DNA of 64,000 nt from Hymenobacter arizonensis (GTDB lineage Bacteria > Bacteroidota > Bacteroidia > Cytophagales > Hymenobacteraceae): assembly GCF_900115775.1 (NCBI RefSeq), contig NZ_FOXS01000002.1, positions 1 through 64,000 of the forward strand. Reading direction: 5' to 3'. Of this stretch, positions 8,545-17,054 are shown piece by piece (the first letter of the stretch is position 1; each line of letters begins with the position of its first letter). Both the position numbers and the translations under genes were made by a program. The notes beneath the pieces were generated by a model. That model worked only from the letters and a program-made list of their open reading frames with translations, was not told the origin of the DNA and did no database searches.

Positions 8545-8972
8545 TATTCGGCTAATAGGTCTAAGCGCCAAGTTTTATCAGGGCGGATTACCTGCCAATC
8601 CCAATAAGCCCCGAAAAACTCATCGTGCAGAAACTCCCGGTGCTCATCATAAGCCGGCTTATCTACCAGTACGACTTCGCTCCATTGTCCTTGCTTAGGG
8701 TCCGTGGTGCCGTCAATGAGATTCAACAAGTCAAAAACAACGTTCGCAGCACAATCAGCCAACACTTTACGCAGAGCCAATTTCATGGCCGTATTGCCTT
8801 GAAGCAGTTTGAGTGCCTGTATTTCTTCAGCAGTAAATCCGCCATTAGGAGGATAAACCATTTCAGGGTCCCGGCCCTCTTCCAGAGCTTCCGCACAGCC
8901 CGTAGCATATTCCTCAACAGATTGATTGGCTGCTATAAGTAAAGTGTGTCGGTTGGCTTCTGAGAGGTGCAT
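8544..8972 (-). CDS. Hypothetical acidic protein, coupled to holB
   Basis: The 142-residue product is not a family I recognise. It is acidic, rich in Glu, Leu and Ala in the first half, with 'FTAEEIQALKLLQG' and 'LALRKVLADCAANVVFDLL' suggesting helices, and ends in an aromatic segment with 'FFGAYWDWQV'. No signal peptide or membrane segment is visible. It lies 8 bp downstream of the GlmU-like gene and its stop overlaps the holB start by one base (TAATG), so the three genes look like one leftward operon. The overlap supports it being a translated gene. Confidence 0.6.
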   Translation of the reverse strand: MHLSEANRHTLLIAANQSVEEYATGCAEALEEGRDPEMVYPPNGGFTAEEIQALKLLQGNTAMKLALRKVLADCAANVVFDLLNLIDGTTDPKQGQWSEVVLVDKPAYDEHREFLHDEFFGAYWDWQVIRPDKTWRLDLLAE

Positions 8973-8980
8973 CGTTTCCT

Positions 8981-10189
8981 TTATTTACCCTTATCCCAGA
9001 TTCTATCCCCGGCCGTGGCCTCAAATACCGCCTGCATAATACCCTGCTCCACCTCATTATAAGGCAGCGCCCGTCGGGCCATCACTCGCTCGGCTACTTC
9101 CGCTACTTTGGGCAGCTTAAAAGTCTCGAAGCCCGCGGCGCCGCCCCAACTGAAGCTCGGAATGAAGGTGCGCGGAAAGCCCGCCCCGAAAATATTAGCG
9201 CCCACGCCCACCACCGTGCCGGTGTTAAACATGGTGTTGATACCGCACTTGCTGTGGTCACCCATCATCAGGCCGCAGAAGGTTTGGCCGGTATCGACGA
9301 AGCGGCCGGCTACGTGGCTCCAGATTTTGACGGGCGCGTAGTTGTTTTTGAGGTTGGAAGTGTTGGTATCGGCCCCCAGGTTGCACCACTCGCCAATGAC
9401 GGAGTTGCCCAGGTAGCCGTCGTGGCCTTTGTTGGAATAGCCCAGCAGGATGCTGTTGCCCACTTCGCCGCCCACTTTGGAGTGCGGGCCCACCGTGTTG
9501 TCGCCGCGCATTTTGGCGCCGGCGTTGATGTGCGAACCTTCGCACAAAGCCAGCGGACCTTTGATAATGGCGCCCTCGTGCACCTGCGAGTTCTTGCCCA
9601 GGTAAATGGGACCGTCTTCGGCGTTGAGAATGGCAGCCCGGATTTTCACTCCTTCTTCGATGAAAATGTTCTCGGCCCCATACACAATGGTGTGGGGGTC
9701 ATTCACGGGCTGCGAGGTACGGCCTTTGGTGAGCAAGGCAAAATCGCGCCGGATTTCACTTCCATTAAATAGGAAGAGCTGCCAGGGACGCTTGATGACA
9801 AGAACCGGCTCGGCTACTTGCTGGGTTTCGGGCAGGCCATCTTGGATGAGCTCGGCCACCAGAGATGCATCGGCCACGTGGGCAGCTACCAGCAAATCGT
9901 CGGAATACAGGGCCTGGCCGGGCTGCAGGGCCTGCACTTGGCGCGTGAGCAGCTCATCGGGACACACGGCGCCGTTGATGATGAGGGCCGGGCCGCTCAC
10001 GTCGCCGGCCGGGAACTTGGCTTGCAGGTAAGGCTGCGTGAGGTAGCCTACCGATGCTACCCCCAGCCGGTGCTGCCACTTCTCGGCTAGCGTTAGGATG
10101 CCGCAGCGCAAGGCCGCCACGGGCCGCGTGAAGGTGAAAGGCAGCAGGTGCGGCCGAATGGCGGGGTCATCAAAAAGCAGAACGTGCAT
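8981..10189 (-). CDS. GlmU-like putative sugar nucleotidyltransferase
   Basis: The 402-residue protein starts with 'MHVLLFDDPAIRPHLLPFTFTR', typical of a Bacteroidota GlmU-related family, and its C-terminal half has the hexapeptide pattern of a left-handed beta helix ('EEGVKIRAAILNAEDGPIYL', then 'GNSILLGYSNKGHDGYLGNS'). By family it should handle nucleotide sugars or acyl transfer, but the N-terminal domain lacks the G-x-G-T-R-x signature of true GlmU pyrophosphorylases, so the reaction is uncertain. It is the first gene of a run with the hypothetical protein and holB. Its upstream side carries one arm of a long inverted repeat. Confidence 0.75.
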   Translation of the reverse strand: MHVLLFDDPAIRPHLLPFTFTRPVAALRCGILTLAEKWQHRLGVASVGYLTQPYLQAKFPAGDVSGPALIINGAVCPDELLTRQVQALQPGQALYSDDLLVAAHVADASLVAELIQDGLPETQQVAEPVLVIKRPWQLFLFNGSEIRRDFALLTKGRTSQPVNDPHTIVYGAENIFIEEGVKIRAAILNAEDGPIYLGKNSQVHEGAIIKGPLALCEGSHINAGAKMRGDNTVGPHSKVGGEVGNSILLGYSNKGHDGYLGNSVIGEWCNLGADTNTSNLKNNYAPVKIWSHVAGRFVDTGQTFCGLMMGDHSKCGINTMFNTGTVVGVGANIFGAGFPRTFIPSFSWGGAAGFETFKLPKVAEVAERVMARRALPYNEVEQGIMQAVFEATAGDRIWDKGK

Positions 10190-10190
10190 G

Positions 10191-10361
10191 GTTTTTTAGC
10201 TATCGGCTAATAGCTGCTAGCTGTTAGCTTTTTCGTTAGAGCAACACAAATCTACGGCCGGCAGCTTGGCTGCCCGGCACAAAAAAAACTCCTTCCGGGC
10301 ACACCGAAAGGAGTTCTTAAAAAGCTAATAACTGACAGCCAATGGCTAACAGCTAATTAAC
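10191..10361. repeat. 43-bp inverted repeats enclosing the rpmE terminator
   Basis: The arms at 10191-10233 and 10319-10361 are 43 bp each and imperfectly complementary, built from words such as TAGCTGTTAGC. The element begins right after the GlmU-like ATG and encloses a perfect terminator hairpin. It resembles a non-autonomous palindromic element. Confidence 0.65.
10288..10320 (-). terminator. rpmE terminator
   Basis: The stem AACTCCTTtcGG pairs with CCgaAAGGAGTT. On the minus strand it is followed by a run of T (the A-run at 10281-10288). It lies 45 bp past the rpmE stop. Confidence 0.8.
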
Positions 10362-10364
10362 CAG

Positions 10365-10634
10365 CTATTCTTTGTTGGCGCTGTTCTGCTCTTTCTTGGC
10401 GTAACGGCTGCGGAATTTCTCCACACGGCCGGCCGTGTCAATGAACATGTTTTTGCCGGTGTAGAAGGGGTGCGAAGCACTGCTTACTTCGATCTTCACC
10501 AGCGGATAAGTTTTGCCGTCTTCCATGGTGATGGTGTCGGTCGGCTTCATCGTGGAGCGGGTGATGAACTTAAAATCCGAGGAAGTGTCTTGGAACACGA
10601 CTTCCTGATACTCGGGATGCGTCTCTTTTTTCAT
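10365..10634 (-). CDS. rpmE2: Ribosomal protein bL31, type B
   Basis: bL31 is a protein of the large ribosomal subunit. The 89-residue product begins '[16 protein letters not shown]' and carries '[20 protein letters not shown]', which match the type B form. It has no cysteines, so this is the zinc-independent version. The start at ATG 10634 was chosen on family length; the open frame runs 35 codons further up and includes the promoter. A consensus -7 box lies 53 bp upstream, and a terminator hairpin follows, so it is a single-gene unit. Confidence 0.95.
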   Translation of the reverse strand: MKKETHPEYQEVVFQDTSSDFKFITRSTMKPTDTITMEDGKTYPLVKIEVSSASHPFYTGKNMFIDTAGRVEKFRSRYAKKEQNSANKE

Positions 10635-10686
10635 ATCGGGGGCCAGTTTTACCAGTTGAACCCTGCCGATTTTGCGGAAGGGACTG

Positions 10687-10694
10687 CAAAAGTA
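10687..10694 (-). promoter_or_regulatory. -7 box for rpmE2
   Basis: TACTTTTG on the minus strand matches TAnnTTTG and lies 53-60 bp upstream of the L31 start. Confidence 0.55.
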
Positions 10695-10796
10695 CGGCTT
10701 AGCTCCTAAATACCCAACTCTGCCCCCAATATTTTCCATGCCTCGCGCCTCGCGAGTGCGTGCGGATGAGGTTGTTGCCTTTTTAAACAGGTCTCC

Positions 10797-10878
10797 GTCA
10801 TACTGAGCTTGCTAAGCATCTTTTATACCTGAACCGTTCGTTCGAACATGATAGGATGCTTCGCATGCTCAGCATGAC
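10797..10878. repeat. GTCAT-type palindromic element, copy 1
   Basis: An imperfect inverted repeat with outer ends GTCATACTGAGC and GCTCAGCATGAC, inner words AAGCATC and GATGCTT. It sits between the divergent rpmE2 and rdgB genes. Similar ends occur at 28386-28482, 29647-29747 and 48077-48170. Confidence 0.7.
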
Positions 10879-11008
10879 CGACAACTAGCAGACGCAGCGA
10901 AGGCAACGCTTATCCACGCAGACCTTCACTTCGACGAGCTCAGCAGAATTGCTGCTAGCCGCTTCCTTTGCAACGGCCTTACCGCTCCCCCACTGACACC
11001 TACTATAT

Positions 11009-11593
11009 ATGTCCCAACTTTGCTTTGCCTCCAATAATGAGCACAAGCTCGAAGAAATTCGGCCGCTCCTTCCCGCTGGCCTCACGTTGCTGAGCCTGGC
11101 CGACATCGGCTGCCAGGAAGAACTGCCCGAAACCCAGGACACCCTTTCGGGCAACGCCCGCCAAAAAGCCGAATACGTGCGCGAGCACTACGGCGTGGAT
11201 TGCTTTGCCGACGACACCGGCCTGGAAGTAACCGCCCTCAACGGCGAGCCGGGCGTGTACTCGGCCCGCTACGCCGGCCCCCAGCGGCTGGCGGCCGACA
11301 ACACAGCCAAGCTCCTCCAGGAGCTGCGCGGCGCTACCGACCGCTCGGCCCGGTTCCGGACGGTGGTGGCCCTAGCCCGCGCCGATGGCTCGGTGCAGGA
11401 ATTTGCCGGGGAAGTAATGGGCCACATCACCGAGGAGCCGCGGGGCACGGGCGGCTTCGGCTACGACCCCGTGTTTGTGCCCGCCGAGGGCGACGGCCGC
11501 ACGTTTGCCGAAATGAGCGGCGCCGAGAAAAACCGCATCAGCCACCGGGCGCGGGCTGTGGCTGGGCTGCTGGCTTTTTTGAATGCCGAATAA
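11009..11593 (+). CDS. rdgB: XTP/dITP pyrophosphatase (HAM1/RdgB)
   Basis: RdgB hydrolyses non-canonical purine triphosphates (dITP, XTP) to monophosphates and so keeps them out of DNA. The 194-residue protein has the family marks: 'LCFASNNEHKLEEI' at the N-terminus (SNN/K nucleotide-binding pattern), 'FADDTGLEV' with the catalytic acidic residue, 'GEPGVYSARYAG' and 'GTGGFGYDPVF'. It ends with the typical 'MSGAEKNRISHRARA'. The ATG at 11009 fits the family length. A 93-bp gap with a promoter separates it from udk. Confidence 0.95.
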   Translation: MSQLCFASNNEHKLEEIRPLLPAGLTLLSLADIGCQEELPETQDTLSGNARQKAEYVREHYGVDCFADDTGLEVTALNGEPGVYSARYAGPQRLAADNTAKLLQELRGATDRSARFRTVVALARADGSVQEFAGEVMGHITEEPRGTGGFGYDPVFVPAEGDGRTFAEMSGAEKNRISHRARAVAGLLAFLNAE

Positions 11594-11672
11594 GGAAATG
11601 AGACAGAAGGGGTTTCGGCGGCCCTAATTAATTCTTCAGGCCTCGGTTCTCCTACCTCATTCCGCCAAGCGT

Positions 11673-11680
11673 TATCTTTG
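11673..11680 (+). promoter_or_regulatory. -7 box for udk
   Basis: TATCTTTG matches TAnnTTTG exactly and ends only 6 bp before the ATG at 11687, which suggests a leaderless or nearly leaderless mRNA. Confidence 0.6.
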
Positions 11681-11686
11681 CCAGCT

Positions 11687-12313
11687 ATGCAAACCCCTTA
11701 TCTTATTGGCATCACCGGCGGCAGTGCTTCTGGCAAAACCACGTTTCTGCGCCGGCTATTGGCGGCCTTTCCCGAAGACCAGATTTGCCTCATTTCGCAG
11801 GACAACTATTATCACCCCCGCGAAAAGCAGACGCGCGACGATAAGGGCATCGAAAATTTTGACCTGCCCGCCAGCATCGACGCGGCCGCTTACGCCGCCG
11901 ATGTGCTGCGCATCAGCCAAGGCCACGAAGTGCGCCGCACAGAATACACGTTCAATAACGCGGCCGCTACGCCCAAGGAATTAGTGTTCCGCCCCGCCCC
12001 CATTGTGGTGGTAGAAGGCATTTTCGTGTTTCACTTCGAAGAAATCGCCAAACTGCTCGACCTCAAGGTGTACATCGACGCTCAGGAGCACGTGAAGCTG
12101 CACCGCCGCATCATCCGCGACCGCGACGAGCGGGGCTATGACCTGGCCGATGTACTCTATCGCTACACCCACCACGTAGCGCCTACTTATGAGCAGTTCA
12201 TTGCCCCGTACAAGCACTACGCCGACATCGTTATTCCCAACAATCGGCACTTCGAGAAGGGGCTGGAGGTACTGGTGGGCTTCCTGCAGGGCAAGGTGGT
12301 GGCGGCCCAATAG
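11687..12313 (+). CDS. udk: Uridine kinase
   Basis: Udk phosphorylates uridine (and cytidine) to the monophosphate in pyrimidine salvage. The 208-residue protein begins 'MQTPYLIGITGGSASGKTTF' with a Walker A motif (GGSASGKT), followed by 'ISQDNYYH', 'FDLPASID', 'VVVEGIFVF' and 'IIRDRDERG', all in family order. The start is ATG 11687; a TTG three codons upstream overlaps the promoter and is unlikely. In this lineage the protein is shorter and slightly more divergent than E. coli Udk, so a related nucleoside kinase role is possible. Confidence 0.85.
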   Translation: MQTPYLIGITGGSASGKTTFLRRLLAAFPEDQICLISQDNYYHPREKQTRDDKGIENFDLPASIDAAAYAADVLRISQGHEVRRTEYTFNNAAATPKELVFRPAPIVVVEGIFVFHFEEIAKLLDLKVYIDAQEHVKLHRRIIRDRDERGYDLADVLYRYTHHVAPTYEQFIAPYKHYADIVIPNNRHFEKGLEVLVGFLQGKVVAAQ

Positions 12314-12389
12314 CGCGCGACAGCGGCAGGAGCGGAACAATTTCCGAGGCCGGGTGCGTATCTTCAGTCTACTTCTAACTGCTTGAGTT

Positions 12390-12977
12390 ATGCCTGCTGC
12401 TTATCAATTCGACGAGTTGCCCGTGCTCCATGGGTTATCCGAGGAGGACTTTTTCCGCCTCTGCCAGGACAACCCGCAACTGCGTCTGGAACGGGCCGCC
12501 AACCAAGACATCATCATCATGCCTCCCGCCCACCCCGACGCCAGCGAAGACGGGCTGGAAATAGCCTACCAGCTCAAGCATTGGGCCCGTACTTCCGCCC
12601 AACCGGGTCACACCTACGAGTCGTCGGCCGGGTTCCGGCTGCCCGATGGCTCGGTGCGCGCACCAGACGTGGCGTGGTTGAGCAGCGCCCGCCGCGCCAC
12701 CGCCGACCAAGCCGCTGGCTTCCTGGCGGTGTGTCCGGAGTTTGTGGTAGAAGTGCTTTCGCCATCCGACCGCTTGGCCACCACACAGGTCAAAATGGAA
12801 GAATACATTGCCAACGGTGTGCAGCTTGGCTTTCTGTTGGATGTGGCGCAGGAAACCGCTTACATCTACCGCCCCGGCCAAGTGCCCGAAACGGTGCACA
12901 GCTACGAGCAGGAACTCAGCGGCGAGCCAGTCTTGCCGGGCTTCTCTCTTGACTTACGGCCCTTGCGCCGTCGCTAA
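12390..12977 (+). CDS. Uma2-family (DUF820) PD-(D/E)XK nuclease-like protein
   Basis: The 195-residue protein matches the Uma2/DUF820 family, which has a restriction-endonuclease fold. Visible family parts are 'IIIMPPAHPDASE' near residue 45, 'RAPDVAWLS' (the PD of the active site) near 90, and 'PEFVVEVLSPSDRL' with the ExxS-type motif near 115, followed by 'KMEEYIANGVQLGFLLD'. The active-site pattern looks intact. The biological role of this family is not settled. It lies 12 bp before a DUF4268 gene and may be co-transcribed with it; no methylase or toxin-antitoxin partner is adjacent. Confidence 0.8.
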   Translation: MPAAYQFDELPVLHGLSEEDFFRLCQDNPQLRLERAANQDIIIMPPAHPDASEDGLEIAYQLKHWARTSAQPGHTYESSAGFRLPDGSVRAPDVAWLSSARRATADQAAGFLAVCPEFVVEVLSPSDRLATTQVKMEEYIANGVQLGFLLDVAQETAYIYRPGQVPETVHSYEQELSGEPVLPGFSLDLRPLRRR

Positions 12978-12989
12978 CCCGCCCGCGCC

Positions 12990-13451
12990 TTGTATAGCAA
13001 AGCAGAAGTAACGCAGCTCCGCCAGGCTTTCTGGACGGCTTTTGGGCAGTACATGGCCCCGGTCCCCTCGGCTGAGGGCGAGACCACCAATTGGATAAAC
13101 TACAAGACCGGCGTCAAAAACCTATACTTCCGGATGCAGGCCGACAACCGCAAGGCCACCATTGCCATTGAGCTAAGCCACCCGGATGCGGGCATACGGG
13201 AGCTGTTTTTTGAGCAGTTTTTGGAGTTAAAAAGCCTATTGCACGAGACCTTGGGCGAGGAATGGACCTGGGAAGCCGATGCTACCGATGCCCAAGGCAG
13301 TCCGTTTAGCCGCATTTATGCCGAGCTGAGTCCGGTTAATCTTTTTAATAGGGACGACTGGCCGGCGCTGATTTCATTTTTTAAGCCCCGCATTATCGCC
13401 CTCGATGCCTTCTGGGCCGATGCCCAATACACGTTTGAAGCCCTCAAATAG
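12990..13451 (+). CDS. DUF4268-like protein (TTG start)
   Basis: The 153-residue product resembles DUF4268 proteins: an N-terminal 'AFWTAFGQYM', then 'WINYKTGVKNLYFRMQADN', 'ATIAIEL', and a C-terminal 'FFKPRIIALDAFWADA'. In other bacteria this domain occurs alone or fused to nuclease-like domains. No catalytic residues are assigned. The start is TTG at 12990, 12 bp after the Uma2 stop; no ATG nearby gives the conserved N-terminus. The next gene has its own promoter. Confidence 0.7.
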   Translation: MYSKAEVTQLRQAFWTAFGQYMAPVPSAEGETTNWINYKTGVKNLYFRMQADNRKATIAIELSHPDAGIRELFFEQFLELKSLLHETLGEEWTWEADATDAQGSPFSRIYAELSPVNLFNRDDWPALISFFKPRIIALDAFWADAQYTFEALK

Positions 13452-13512
13452 CGCTCTCACAAGCTGCAACTGAGCGTAATGCCCGCCCTTGCCTTCATTC
13501 GCTTCAAAAGAT

Positions 13513-13520
13513 TATCTTTG
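13513..13520 (+). promoter_or_regulatory. -7 box for the gene at 13539
   Basis: TATCTTTG lies 18 bp before the ATG at 13539. Confidence 0.55.
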
Positions 13521-13538
13521 CAGTCCCCGTACATACCC

Positions 13539-13913
13539 ATGCTGGACTTGCTCTCTCGTTTTTGGTTTTCGCTTCGCTTTGCCCTGCTCGCCATTACGGT
13601 GCTGCTGGTGCTGGGCCTGAACCAACGCGCCGTGAGCGTATTGCGGCTGCCCGTGGGCAAAGGCGAAACCCGCCTGGCCGCGCCGCCCAAGGCAACGGTG
13701 GTGAAACAAAAAGTATTGCTGGAAGCCACGACCATGCTGGACCACTTTGTGGCTCCTCCCATGGTGGCGTGGCTGCCTTCGGCCGTACCGGCCATGTGGC
13801 TCCCGGCCTTGCGCCGGGCCCTGGCGGTGCCGCGTCTGCACGCTGGCGTTCGGGCTGGCGAGGTTTTTCGGGCCCGGCTTTTGGCCGTGGCGCTGTCGCC
13901 GCAAGCCCCCTAA
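13539..13913 (+). CDS. Hypothetical protein with one membrane segment
   Basis: The 124-residue product has an N-terminal hydrophobic stretch ('FALLAITVLLVLGL') and an otherwise basic, Ala/Val/Pro-rich body with 'TMLDHFVAPPMVAWL' in the middle. I do not recognise a family. The start at ATG 13539 follows a consensus promoter; the open frame reaches back to 13479. It is followed directly by a long nested inverted repeat, then secDF. A role in or near the membrane is all that can be said. Confidence 0.5.
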   Translation: MLDLLSRFWFSLRFALLAITVLLVLGLNQRAVSVLRLPVGKGETRLAAPPKATVVKQKVLLEATTMLDHFVAPPMVAWLPSAVPAMWLPALRRALAVPRLHAGVRAGEVFRARLLAVALSPQAP

Positions 13914-14030
13914 AGTCATTTATCATTTAACAGGCATCATTTAACACTCCAAGTGAGAGTGCTGAATAATGCCTGTTAAATGGCTTTTGCTTGACTTGAT
14001 AAATGTTAATCGCTAAATGTTAAATGACTC
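13914..14030. repeat. Nested AT-rich inverted repeat upstream of secDF
   Basis: The outer arms (AGTCATTTATCATTTAAC... and ...AAATGTTAAATGACT) and inner arms (TTAACAGGCAT at about 13928 and ATGCCTGTTAA at about 13969) are nested. The element fills nearly all of the space between the previous stop and the secDF ATG, ending 3 bp before it. Confidence 0.65.
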
Positions 14031-14033
14031 AAA

Positions 14034-17018
14034 ATGCGTAATAAAGGATTAATTATCGCCCTAACCGTCGTGGTGACGGCTCTGTGCGCTTACTTCCTCT
14101 TCTTCACCTACGTCTCGCGCGGGGTGCAGCAGAAAGCAGTGGCTTACGCCACCACCAACGGCAAACTCAACGAAACGGCCCGCCAGCACTACCTGGATTC
14201 GGTGTGGCGCGCGCCGGTGTTCGGCCCCTTCACTTACCGTGAAGTGCGTCAGAGCGAACTGGGCCTCGGCCTTGACTTGAAAGGCGGCATGCACGTAACG
14301 CTGGAGGTTTCGCCTGTGGAAATTGTGAAAGCCATGAGCAGCAACAGCAAAGACCCTGCGTTCAACAAGGCGCTCGAGCAAGCCCAGGAAGCCCAAAAAA
14401 CTAATTCGGGCACGCCGTTTACCACACTCTTCGCACAGTCTTACCAAGCAGTTGCTCCCGGCAAGCCGTTGGCTACCATCTTCGCTAATACCACCAACAA
14501 GAGCCGTGGCCTCGACATCAACTCGTCGAACGACAAGGTGATTGCCGCCATCGACAAAGAAGTTGACGAAGCCATCGACCGCTCGTTCAACATCCTGCGC
14601 ACTCGCGTCGACAAGTTCGGCGTGAACCAGCCCAGCATTCAGCGCGTGAAGGGCACCGGCCGCATTCAGATTGAGCTGCCCGGCGTCGACAACCCCGACC
14701 GTGTGCGCAAACTGCTACAAGGCCAAGCCAAACTGGAGTTCTGGGAAGTATGGAACCAGAACGAAGTTGGTCCTTTCCTCGTGCAGCTCGACCAGCAGCT
14801 TTCGGCTAAAGAAGCCGCTGCAAAAGCCGGCGCTAAGCCTGCCACTGCTAGCGCTACTCCTACCACCGCCGCCGCTGGCGACACTACCTCCCTGGCTGCC
14901 CAGCTCGCCAAGAAAACCAAAGATGCCGCTGCTGACTCGGCTGCCACGTCGGCTAAAGGTGGCCTGCTGGCCCGCCTATTCACCATGCCCGGCCGCCTGG
15001 GCGTGAACCTGCGCGACACCGCTCGCATGAACGCCATCCTGCGCTCGCCCGAAGCCAAAGCCGTACTGCCTCCTACCCTGTCCCTGCTCTGGAACCTGAA
15101 GCCGACCACCATCGACAAGCAGGAATACCTGGAGCTGGTGCCCGTGCGCAAAACCCGCGACGGCGTGCCTCCCCTGAGCGGCGAAGTTATTAGCGACGCG
15201 CGCTCCGACATTGGCCAGAACGGCCAGCCCGAAGTATTGATGAACATGACCCCCGCAGGCTCGCGCAAATGGGCTAAAATGACCGGCGCCAACATTGGCC
15301 GTCAGGTGGCCATGGTGCTCGACGACTACGTGTGCTCGGCCCCGGTAGTGCAGAGCGAGATTACGGGCGGCGGCACCAGCATCACGGGCAGCTTCGCCAT
15401 CGAAGACACCCAGGATTTGGCCAACCAGCTGAAAGCTGGTAAACTGCCCGCGCCTACCCGCATTGTGGAAGAAGCCATTGTAGGCCCTTCGCTCGGTAAA
15501 GAAGCCATCAACCAGGGCCTGTACTCGTCGCTGGCTGGCTTGATTATCATCATGGTGTTCATGGCCGCCTACTACGGCCGCGCTGGCTTGGTAGCCGACG
15601 TATCGCTGCTCTTCAACATGTTCCTGATTCTGGGTGTGCTGGCGCAGTTTGGCACGGCCCTCACGCTGCCCGGCATCGCCGGTCTGATTCTGGTAATTGC
15701 TTCGGCCATCGACGCCAACGTGTTGATTTTCGAGCGTATTCGCGAAGAGCTGGCTCACGGCTACACCGTGCCAGATGCCATCAACAAAGGCTATTCGCGC
15801 GCTTTCTCGGCCATTTTCGACTCGAACGTAACTACCATGCTGATTGCCGTTATCCTCGGCTTCTTCGGCACGGGTCCGGTGCAAAGCTTCGCCGTAACCC
15901 TCGGTATTGGCGTACTGACTTCGTTCCTGTCGGCTGTGTTCGTATCGCGCCTCATCATCGAGTGGATGGTGAAAGGCAAAGAAGACCACAGCCTGACCTT
16001 CAGCACCTTCCTCTCGCGCAACCTATTCAAAAATCTGAACTTTGACATCGTGGGCAAGCGCAAAATTGCCTATGCTTTCTCGGCAACGATTATTGTCATC
16101 GGCTTTGTTCTGATGGCCATTCAGGGCGGCCCCAACCTGGGCGTCGATTTCCAGGGCGGCCGGGCTTATGTAATTGATTTCAACAAAACCATGGTGGCGT
16201 CCAACGTGGCCGACCAGCTGCGCCCTGCTTTCCAAGGCGCTGGCCTGGAAGTGAAGCAATTCGGCAGCCCTAGCCGCCTGCGCGTTACCACGGGCTACCT
16301 GGCCCAGGACGAAAGCACCACGGCTGACGCTACCGTGTTGACCGCCCTCAACCAAGGCCTGCAGAAATACAGCGCCGATGCCCCGGAAATCCGGTCGAGC
16401 ACGAAAGTGGGCGCCACCATTGCCGACGACATCAAGCGTACCTCGGTGCTCTCGCTGGGCCTCACGCTGCTGGGCATCTTCATCTACGTGCTGTTCCGCT
16501 TCGATAAGTGGCAGTTCTCCATGGCAGCAGTTGTGGCGCTGTTCCACGATGCCCTGCTCGTTATCGCGGCCTTCCCCATTGCCCGCGCCTTCGGCGTGAC
16601 GTATGAGATGGACCAGATTTTCGTGGCCGCCGTGCTCACAGTGCTGGGCTTCTCGATGAACGACACGGTGGTTATCTACGACCGCATCCGGGAATACCTG
16701 CGCGAGAATCCCAAGCTAACTTTCGCCCAAGTGGTGAACCCGGCCCTGAACTCGACCTTCTCGCGGACCATCATCACGTCATCAACCATCCTGATGGTGG
16801 TTATCGTGCTGTACATCTTTGGTGGCGAGACCCTGCGCTCGTTCTCGTTCTCGATGATTGTTGGTATGATTTTCGGCACGTACTCGTCGCTGTTCATCGC
16901 TACGCCGATTATCCTTGACACCTATGGCAAAAAAGAGGAGCGTGAGCGCCTCGCCGCTGGTGAGAACGTAACCAACGTAGCGGGCGACGCTCCCAAGCTG
17001 AGCTCGGCTTCGGTATAA
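14034..17018 (+). CDS. secDF: Fused SecDF protein-export subunit
   Basis: SecD and SecF are joined in one 994-residue chain, as usual in Bacteroidota. The protein drives the late steps of Sec export using the proton gradient. Residues about 1-650 are SecD: one N-terminal membrane segment, the 'GLGLDLKGGMHV' motif near 80, a periplasmic P1 domain, and five membrane segments with 'ASAIDANVLIFERIREE'. SecF follows from about 670, with 'GPNLGVDFQGG' near 700 and 'LGFSMNDTVVIYDRIREYL'. An Ala/Thr-rich insert of about 50 residues (around 260-310) interrupts P1. The ATG follows a nested palindrome closely; a strong terminator follows the stop. Confidence 0.97.
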   Translation: MRNKGLIIALTVVVTALCAYFLFFTYVSRGVQQKAVAYATTNGKLNETARQHYLDSVWRAPVFGPFTYREVRQSELGLGLDLKGGMHVTLEVSPVEIVKAMSSNSKDPAFNKALEQAQEAQKTNSGTPFTTLFAQSYQAVAPGKPLATIFANTTNKSRGLDINSSNDKVIAAIDKEVDEAIDRSFNILRTRVDKFGVNQPSIQRVKGTGRIQIELPGVDNPDRVRKLLQGQAKLEFWEVWNQNEVGPFLVQLDQQLSAKEAAAKAGAKPATASATPTTAAAGDTTSLAAQLAKKTKDAAADSAATSAKGGLLARLFTMPGRLGVNLRDTARMNAILRSPEAKAVLPPTLSLLWNLKPTTIDKQEYLELVPVRKTRDGVPPLSGEVISDARSDIGQNGQPEVLMNMTPAGSRKWAKMTGANIGRQVAMVLDDYVCSAPVVQSEITGGGTSITGSFAIEDTQDLANQLKAGKLPAPTRIVEEAIVGPSLGKEAINQGLYSSLAGLIIIMVFMAAYYGRAGLVADVSLLFNMFLILGVLAQFGTALTLPGIAGLILVIASAIDANVLIFERIREELAHGYTVPDAINKGYSRAFSAIFDSNVTTMLIAVILGFFGTGPVQSFAVTLGIGVLTSFLSAVFVSRLIIEWMVKGKEDHSLTFSTFLSRNLFKNLNFDIVGKRKIAYAFSATIIVIGFVLMAIQGGPNLGVDFQGGRAYVIDFNKTMVASNVADQLRPAFQGAGLEVKQFGSPSRLRVTTGYLAQDESTTADATVLTALNQGLQKYSADAPEIRSSTKVGATIADDIKRTSVLSLGLTLLGIFIYVLFRFDKWQFSMAAVVALFHDALLVIAAFPIARAFGVTYEMDQIFVAAVLTVLGFSMNDTVVIYDRIREYLRENPKLTFAQVVNPALNSTFSRTIITSSTILMVVIVLYIFGGETLRSFSFSMIVGMIFGTYSSLFIATPIILDTYGKKEERERLAAGENVTNVAGDAPKLSSASV

Positions 17019-17054
17019 CGGAGTTTTACGCAGCGTTTGACTGCGGCAAAGCGC

